Below are positions 57,700-64,000 of a stretch of 64,000 bases of DNA, in pieces. How positions within the stretch are numbered: the stretch's first letter is position 1; every line of letters starts with the position of its first letter. A program made the translations under genes and the position numbers. The stretch is from Enoplolaimus lenunculus (taxonomy: Eukaryota > Nematoda > Enoplea > Enoplida > Thoracostomopsidae). The stretch is from positions 124,001 through 188,000 of the forward strand of contig JASANG010003204.1 in NCBI GenBank assembly GCA_030248215.1, written 5' to 3'. Below the pieces are notes generated by a model. The model saw only the letters and a program-made list of their open reading frames with translations, was not told the origin of the DNA and did not search any database.

Positions 57700-58736
57700 T
57701 TGTATTTAGTTGCTCATAGTATACTCTATGAGTTAAAGGTTGTTAACTAAGCTTGAATATGAGGTTGGTAAAACGTAAATGGCTGGACGGATCAACTAAA
57801 CTAGAATTTTAAATTCAATTTAAACTAAGATAATTTTAAGTTTAGGCCGAGTTCACACTAAACTTATTTTTGGTTTAAAGTATAAACGCTCCTCGAGACG
57901 TATGCAGTTTTTAGAATTCATTAAGTTTCGTCTAAACTAAAAATATGCCAAATTTCAAAACGAGTTTAAAAGCGTCGTAACCTCCGAGTTAGCTTAGTTA
58001 ATCGAGAATGCTAGTTTAAAATTGCTAGTTTATTAGCTGACGCTTAAATCGAGTTAGTTTAAGCTTTTAGCACAGTGGTAACAACCGTTGTCTTAAGATG
58101 CTTCATTGTGACGGTAGGAGTTGTATGCTTAAGTATGTTTAGCACCTATCAGCTGCAGATCTGCAACTATGGAGATTGAAGGGGGGATGCCACCCCCTAC
58201 TGACATCTTCGTCCTCCCTAAGCTAAAAATTGTTTCTACTGCATCGAAATAACTCACTGTCACTGAAATCTTGGGGTCGCCACGCCCCCCTGTATAAATT
58301 TTCGGGTAACCCCACTAAGAATGTCCAGTTGTAGACTGCGTAGTTGTGGTAAAGTAAGCAATGATAATATTTAACTGAAATTTGACAATTATCAACTTTA
58401 CTGGCTGTCAAGGTACAAGGTTAATGGTATACATTGCCGTCAAGACGTATCGCTAAAACACACAATAGAAAAATAAATTGATTTTTGAACCAAAAATATT
58501 TGTGTAATTTTAAATTAGATATTATTTTAGATTAACAAAATTTGAACCGGCAGGAAATATTTTTACATGTACGTATCAAAGAACGAACACTGAGGTATTG
58601 TTTGCGGTATTTTGTTCAGGTTACGATATTAAAAAACCTATAAGTACTTATTAGACTATTGGTCTTGGAAAAAATCTATATATTTCATTCTCTCAAATAA
58701 AACTTATTATCTGATATTGCAAAATTGGCCCATGTC
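57700..58736. other. No gene recognised
   Basis: AT-rich. Segment 57780-58080 has several AAACTAG/CTAGTTTAAA motifs in both orientations, possibly an old palindromic repeat. Confidence 0.35.
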
Positions 58737-59031
58737 TAGAACAGGGCCGGAACAGTAGTATAAGCATATTCCTAAGCCTAAGCCTAAGCCTAAGCGTATG
58801 GATGAGCTGATTCCTAAGCCTAAGACTAAGCCTAAGCGTATGGATGAGCTTATTCCTAAGCGTAATAAACAAGAAACACCAACCAACCAAACACGAAAAC
58901 CCACCAAGGAAACCAAAACCACCCACCCACCCACCAAGCCTAAGCCTAAGCAAAAAAGTTAGTCTAAAGCTTAAACTGACTCTATTATAGCCCCTCTGGA
59001 AAACGATCCGGCCCTATTCTATACATGGGCC
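58737..59031. mobile_element. Family C MITE with TTAGGC core and foreign A/C-rich insert
   Basis: Ends GGCCCATGTCTAGAACAGGG and CTATTCTATACATGGGCC. Flanks GCAAAATT and GCAATATT (7 of 8). A tract of about 70 bases rich in ACC and AAACC (58868-58936) sits in the core. Confidence 0.87.
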
Positions 59032-60305
59032 GCAATATTGGTTGATTTTGGATTGCGGTTTGTGTTGAATAAATGATTTCTTTGATTAGCTCGCGCGCGC
59101 GCGAAAAAAATTGAATTTAAATTGAGGACGCGTGCGGGAAACTTACAATATGGCGGTATGGTTTTTTGTTGCGAGCGGCTGGCTCGCTTTGACGTAGTTT
59201 ATGAGTAAAATAATTAAAAATGCTAAGCACTTGGTTATTAGGGCAAGGCTGTTTTCAGCGACGATGTCTTGGCAAGAAATTGTAACGCGATATTCGGATG
59301 AAAATTGTTGGCTAATACAAATAGGCTCCCATTGGCGGTCCAATCGCACAACGGACATCAAAAGTGAAATTTTTGATATTATAGTTTAAGTTGTACCTGT
59401 TCGAATTCCGGTTGTTTTTGACTCGTTTTCGTAGCGAGTTGTGTGTTTTTGTTCAATATTGGATATCGCGTCGTGCGTGTGTGTCTGGTCTTCGTTGGAA
59501 ATATTTGGATTCGCTTTTGATTGAAAATGGGTCAATAATTGATTTTTTTGACCCGAACACAAAAGTTTGAAGATTTTAAATTGAAGCGTTGAGTCAATGA
59601 CAAATTTGTGGCAACGTTCAACTGAGCTGACTGTCTTTTGTTCGCTGGTGAGCGCGCTGTGTATTGGCGAGGCTGTGGTCGGGCAAATATGAGGCGTGAA
59701 AATAACCAATTTGTGGTTCGGGTCGAAGCGAATTTGAGTGCCTTTCGTTGTGTGGGGGTAAACACGGGGCGTAAAATCGCGAACTTATTCCGCGTTCGAA
59801 GTGAATTTTACTTGAGTGCTTCGTATTGACGATGTTAATGGTAATTTGTGGGTTAAACTTAAATTGCGATGGTTGTGGTGAACGAAAATACATCGTCAAA
59901 GCGGAAGACGTAATTGAAAAAAAATGTAGATTTTTCTGATCACTAACTAGTTTTAGATTTGAGTCGAATTTTTTGATTGAAAAACATTTTTCAATTGAAC
60001 TTGGAATGAGGTTGAGATTTTGTGAGTGGGTTTAAAATTAAAAGCTAAATTGAATTGAAAGCTGGCATCTGAACGAACGGACAAGGAGACAAAATGTTGG
60101 TTTCCGTTATCCACGCTTTCAGTCGGTGTTTGCCTCAAAATGGCGGTGTTTCACACAATTTTTTACATATTTGAGCTTCTCGTGACGTCACCTGATCATT
60201 TGACGCACAAATTTGTTTATTTTTCGAAAAAAATCCATATTTCAAAGGTTTAAGGTTCCGAAAAAAATTTTTTGTCGAAAGTTACACAAATTATATATCA
60301 TTGGA
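59032..60305. other. No gene recognised
   Basis: Several 60-107 codon frames on both strands, none with a recognisable domain. Motifs of the AAATTGAATT type recur. GCGCGCGCG at 59095. Confidence 0.35.
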
Positions 60306-60520
60306 CGCAGCTGGCTGAGATGAGTCGAATGGTATTAAATTTTCTACAATCAGACGTCTGGTTAACGAGTTGTAGTCAAATCAGTCATTTGGTGAAATCC
60401 CAGATCGCTGGCAGCGCACCCAAATGACTTACTTGACCATAACTCGTTAACCAAACCGTTGATTGCACAAAATTGAACACCGTTCGACTCAGCTCAACAA
60501 CGTCAGTCTAATGGCATAAA
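60306..60520. repeat. Imperfect inverted repeat of about 215 bp
   Basis: The left arm (GCTGGCTGAGATGAGTCGAA, GGTTAACGAGTTGTAGTCAA, CAGTCATTTGG) is complementary to the right (CCAAATGACTTACTTGACCA, TAACTCGTTAACC, GTTCGACTCAGCTC), centred near 60400. Confidence 0.8.
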
Positions 60521-60579
60521 AGTTGTGCAACGTTTTGACAAACAAATTTTTGGGTTTCAATTGGCGAGCTGAATGAAGC

Positions 60580-60712
60580 GTTAGAATTCAAATTTTTCAA
60601 GCCTTAGAATTCAAATTTTTCAAGCCTTAGAATTCAAATTTTTCAAGCCTTAGAATTCAAATTTTTCAAGCCTTAGAATTCAAATTTTTCAAGCCTTAGA
60701 ATTCAAATTTTT
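60580..60712 (+). repeat. 23-bp minisatellite, 6 units
   Basis: Units of CCTTAGAATTCAAATTTTTC + AAG, nearly perfect, implying recent expansion. Confidence 0.95.
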
Positions 60713-61571
60713 TTAAAAATTACAATTATCGGATAAAATTCGTTCCCAAACCGGTACGCTGGAACCGGACGTGTGACATTCCGAAAAGCTCAACTATTGG
60801 ACAAATCCTGAAATGCGACAATTTTTTAGACAAACCCTGCTTGAGGGATAACGGAAAAGACTCCGTGTTTGGTAAAAAATCATGAAAGCTGATTGGTCCG
60901 TTGAAGAGGATGGGCTAAGCTTGATTCAATATATACAAGGGGTTTAAGTAGACTAATTATAAGTTGTGTCCATAAAGGGTAAACGAAATATATTGCTTAG
61001 ATCAACGTTAAATTACGCTGTATACCCACCAAAGAATTAAGATGCGAGGATGTTTGCGGAAGCGGAACTGACCGGGTCCCGCTCGCCTCATAGTTGAACG
61101 TCCCGGTGACGCCAGTCCGGCCCTACAATCCAGCCGGATAGTGTTCCATATTGTGTATTGCAAGGCAAAAAAATATGCAACAGCGATTACGCTGTGTGTT
61201 GATGTTATCTTTGTTTATACGCAAAAAAAACAACATCAAACTATAAAAAACGAAAAAATCAACATAAAACATTGCACATATGCACGCATTGTTACTGCAA
61301 TTTTTTTGCAATTATTGACGTACTGCAACTAGGGCGTGTGGAAAGGTGGAACAGGATGCGACAGTTTCCAAGCTCAATGGGGGGCCAGGGGGCTCAGCCC
61401 CTTGGATAACTTTTGCCCCCCCCCCCCAGAAACGTTTTAAATTTGCTTGTAGGTCAACGAAAATTCTTGTTTGCCCCTCTTGAAATTTTTAGCTTCCTTA
61501 GCAAGGTGAGCTGGCTACGGGCCTGTCTGTATTCATTTCTGTCATTCAAGAACATTGACTCGTGGTACCAT
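60713..61571. other. No gene recognised
   Basis: A C-run block near 61420 (CCCCCCCCCC) and the inverted relative of 52433 at 61509. No exon. Confidence 0.35.
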
Positions 61572-61760
61572 CAGAGTGCGACCGGATACTAATTTACGGG
61601 ATATCGGAACCGGATAGTGATTTTTTCGCCAGAACAGGATATCAACCAGATATATATCATCTAAATTTGCGGAGTTTGAAGTATTTGAGTCGCACAAAAG
61701 TATATGTTCACTGAATTAAAAGTAATTGTTAGCTGAAATTTTTAATTTTCACTGGCTCCT
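61572..61760 (+). mobile_element. Partial hAT-related MITE, GCGACCGGAT subfamily
   Basis: Starts CAGAGTGCGACCGGATACTA. Shares GAGTCGCACAAAAGTATATG and CACTGAATTAAAA with 39176-39564, and both are followed by GGCTCCTACAAAATC or GCTCCTACAAAATC. The right end is not seen. Confidence 0.55.
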
Positions 61761-61781
61761 ACAAAATCAAATTGCTCGGTT

Positions 61782-62340
61782 CTGAGTGACCCGAATTTAC
61801 TGGGAACAGGAGTCCGCGTTCCCTTTTTTGAGTCCGAGTGTAGGAGTCTATTTCCGTAATTAGAGTTTTTAAATGGATAGTGTCCCAAATTACTAATTAG
61901 TCCATTAATTGTTTCTTGGACCGAATTAAGTTAAATATAGACGTGATGGACACTGAAGCCAAAAAAGCTTCAGTGACCGGCACACCGAAGCCAAAAACCG
62001 CAAGCTTCAGTATCCCGGACGCTGAAACTTTTTGTGCTTCAGTATTCTAAAGCTCCAGTGTCCAGGCTACTGAAGCTAAAAAACTTCAGTGTCAATGACA
62101 CTTCGCCGTCAAAAGTTACCTGGTGTACGTACGCATAATATTGTGGACGTTGCATAAAAGTATATTCCTGAAGTAGTAGACAAATGGCTGGCATACGTTA
62201 AAGCGTGTGGTCCAAGTCCAAATAACAGGAGTTGGATTGACATATAAATATCAGTCCCAATACGAACAACGAAAGGGGTTCCCTTTAGAAACGTGAAAGA
62301 AATAAATATCAGTCAGCCCCTCTTATTCGGGTGTACACAG
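61782..62340. mobile_element. Pogo-like MITE containing a hairpin array
   Basis: Left CTGAGTGACCCGAATTTACT, right CTCTTATTCGGGTGTACAC. Inner GGACCGAATTAAGTT and ATAAATATCAGTC match the family. About 110 bp longer than the copy at 34708; the extra is the CACTGAAGC array at 61945-62105. Confidence 0.65.
61945..62105. repeat. Array of short CACTGAAGC...GCTTCAGTG hairpins
   Basis: At least four adjacent short stem-loops of the type ACTGAAGC-A/C loop-GCTTCAGT, spaced about 35-45 bases. Confidence 0.75.
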
Positions 62341-62441
62341 CGCTGTTATGCAATATTAGTAAGTGCAGTTTGCAATCTGTATGATTACAATGTTTACGTT
62401 TTGTGTTTTATTGGCAACATCGTATGATCTATAAATCTATT

Positions 62442-62639
62442 GGCCCATGTTACTTTAAGGGGCGTCCTGGTTTTAGGTGGGTCTATAAAAGTGCACGTAT
62501 AGACTATAGATTACATTTTTTGCTTAAACTTAAGCTTTAGGCTTACGCGTAGGCTTAGAAACTCATTTTTGTAACGCTTAGGCTTAGGCTTAGGAAAACG
62601 CTGAATCTACTGTTAAGCCCTTTTAAAGTAACATTGGCC
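62442..62639. mobile_element. Family B MITE with TTAGGC core
   Basis: 198 bp, ends GGCCCATGTTACTTTAAGGG and CTTTTAAAGTAACATTGGCC. Exact 8-bp target duplication AATCTATT (62434-62441 and 62640-62647). Confidence 0.93.
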
Positions 62640-62847
62640 AATCTATTTATAGCCTGTCTAGCCAGCCTGGCTGGACAATGGCAGTCACGGGCAAATCTAG
62701 GATATGGTTCGGCCTTCGGCCCCTATCAAAACTAAAATATTATATAAAGATTTAAGAGTTAATACAAATATGCGTTTGGTTTCAGGTTCGCTTTTCTTGC
62801 GATATTTTCTGAAAAGCCAAATGCGACTCCAGAAAAGAGGTGTGCTG

Positions 62848-62950
62848 GTGTACACTTTTGCCCTGCCGGGTTTAGGCTTAGGCATAGGTTTAGGAAATGG
62901 CTTACCAATGCTTAATCCTTTACGTAATCCTGAATCTAAGTTTTAACGTT
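62848..62950. mobile_element. Third TTAGGC repeat family, copy near 62.9 kb
   Basis: Left GGTGTACACTTTTGCCCTG with GGTTTAGGCTTAGGCATAGG; the right arm is diverged (AATCCTTTACGTAATCCTG). Confidence 0.45.
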
Positions 62951-63216
62951 AATTGTGGGGGGGGGCAAGTGGAAATAAGTCGAGAAGTGTACGACGGGGC
63001 TTAGATCCATTGCAGTATACAAATAAAAAATATGGTTTTCGGCATTTTATATCCTGATCAAATATTATTTTCGCCAGAACCAGGAGCTGAGATTGCAATA
63101 TTTGACGGCATAAGATGTAAGTAAAATTAACCTTACAAAGTGGTTCGTTTGCCGTGTATTTTTTCAAACTCAAACAGAACCTTAAACAACAAAATTGATT
63201 GCTTGTAAATGCACAC

Positions 63217-63648
63217 CAGGGTACTACAACCGGAGGTCTGCCTCCGGCTCCGGCAGAAGATCAGCCTCCGGCTCCGGCTCCGGCAGAAAATCGGCCTCCG
63301 GCTCAGGCTCCGGTAGAATTTTTGTCGTCAGTTCCGGCAATTTCGGTAGTAAAATTTTGCATTATTTTGCATTATTTTGCAAAATTCAAATCTGTTTTTA
63401 GCGCGTTTCGTTTTACTGTTGTCACAATTTTCAAGAAAGAATTTTGCGGAATTTCGCCGAAAATTAGCGTGTAAACCAAACAACTCTACAACTTATTGCA
63501 GAGATTAGCTAAAATTAACTAATTAACTATCATTTTTACTACCTAATACTTTCGCCTTACCTCCGGCATCGGCTCCGGCTGTGGTAAGTTTCGTTGACTT
63601 CCGGCTCCAGTTTCGGCTCCGGTATTTTTCACCTCCGGTTACACCCTG
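63217..63648. mobile_element. hAT-related MITE, CTCCGG subfamily
   Basis: 432 bp, ends CAGGGTACTACAACCGGAGG and CCTCCGGTTACACCCTG. Flanks ATGCACAC and GTGCGCAC (6 of 8). Subterminal strings are GGCTCC instead of GGTTCC. A weaker relative seems to lie near 35925-35990. Confidence 0.8.
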
Positions 63649-63837
63649 GTGCGCACCTATGTGTTATTTTTTAATCGTTATTTTACTGTAAATGTTCATT
63701 CTGGCAATTGTTTATGATACACGATGAGTAGATTGAAAACCCTTGTGGGGATTTTCACCCGCTCACCGTTGTACAAAAAACAATTGGCTGTTTGTATAAA
63801 AAATTGTTCGAAAAGTATTATGTTCAACTAGAACCTA

Positions 63838-64000
63838 AAACAATAATAATAATAATAATAATAATAAATAATAATAATAATAATAAAATAATAATAATAA
63901 TAATAATAGTAGTAATAACACTACTACTACTAATAATAATAATAATGATAATAATAATAAAACAATAATAAAGCAATAATAATAGTAATAATAATACTAC
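63838..64000 (+). repeat. (AAT)n microsatellite at the window end
   Basis: About 160 bases of AAT/ATA units with ACT and AGT variants, continuing beyond the window. Confidence 0.93.

Overview
The window is from an animal nuclear genome: split genes with GT-AG introns, AT-leaning base use, tRNA-derived SINEs, one LINE fragment and very many short DNA transposons (MITEs). The genes are metazoan families of moderate divergence from human, which points to an invertebrate; I cannot name the clade. The hexamer TTAGGC, the nematode-type telomere unit, is abundant, but it sits inside MITEs here and is not evidence of a nematode.

Genes lie only in the first third. At 449-3099 (minus) there is a complete four-exon alpha-arrestin (ARRDC-like, 344 codons); its last exon carries two ESCRT-recruiting late-domain motifs, PSAP and LYPDL. 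At 8815-14858 (plus) there is a complete six-exon TRMT10C (mitochondrial RNase P subunit 1 / tRNA methyltransferase, 385 codons), with a SINE ending about 20 bases before its start codon. At 16865-22124 (plus) are the first six exons of a hydroxyacid (glycolate) oxidase; the last quarter of the protein was not found. All splice junctions were derived by eye from reading frame, GT-AG sites and family similarity, and the phases agree at every junction.

From about 22 kb to the end I could not recognise a host gene. This part is built from repeats: (1) hAT-type MITEs of about 375-430 bp with CAGGGTGCAACCGGAA ends and 8-bp target duplications; (2) two related MITE families with GGCC(A/C)ATGT ends, 8-bp duplications and TTAGGC cores (families B and C below); (3) further TTAGGC-bearing repeats with other ends; (4) TA-flanked, pogo-like MITEs; (5) fold-back elements built of iterated TGAGTCA or AACTCA motifs; (6) a fold-back cluster at 53-54 kb; (7) minisatellites, the largest being a 29-bp array of about 54 copies at 49-50.6 kb that lies wholly inside one family-B MITE with intact target duplications.

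The three genes do not form a pathway. TRMT10C acts in mitochondrial tRNA processing, the oxidase is normally peroxisomal, and the arrestin is a membrane-trafficking adaptor. I saw no CRISPR, rRNA or functional tRNA gene, and no LTR, retroviral or Polinton-like element that I could support.
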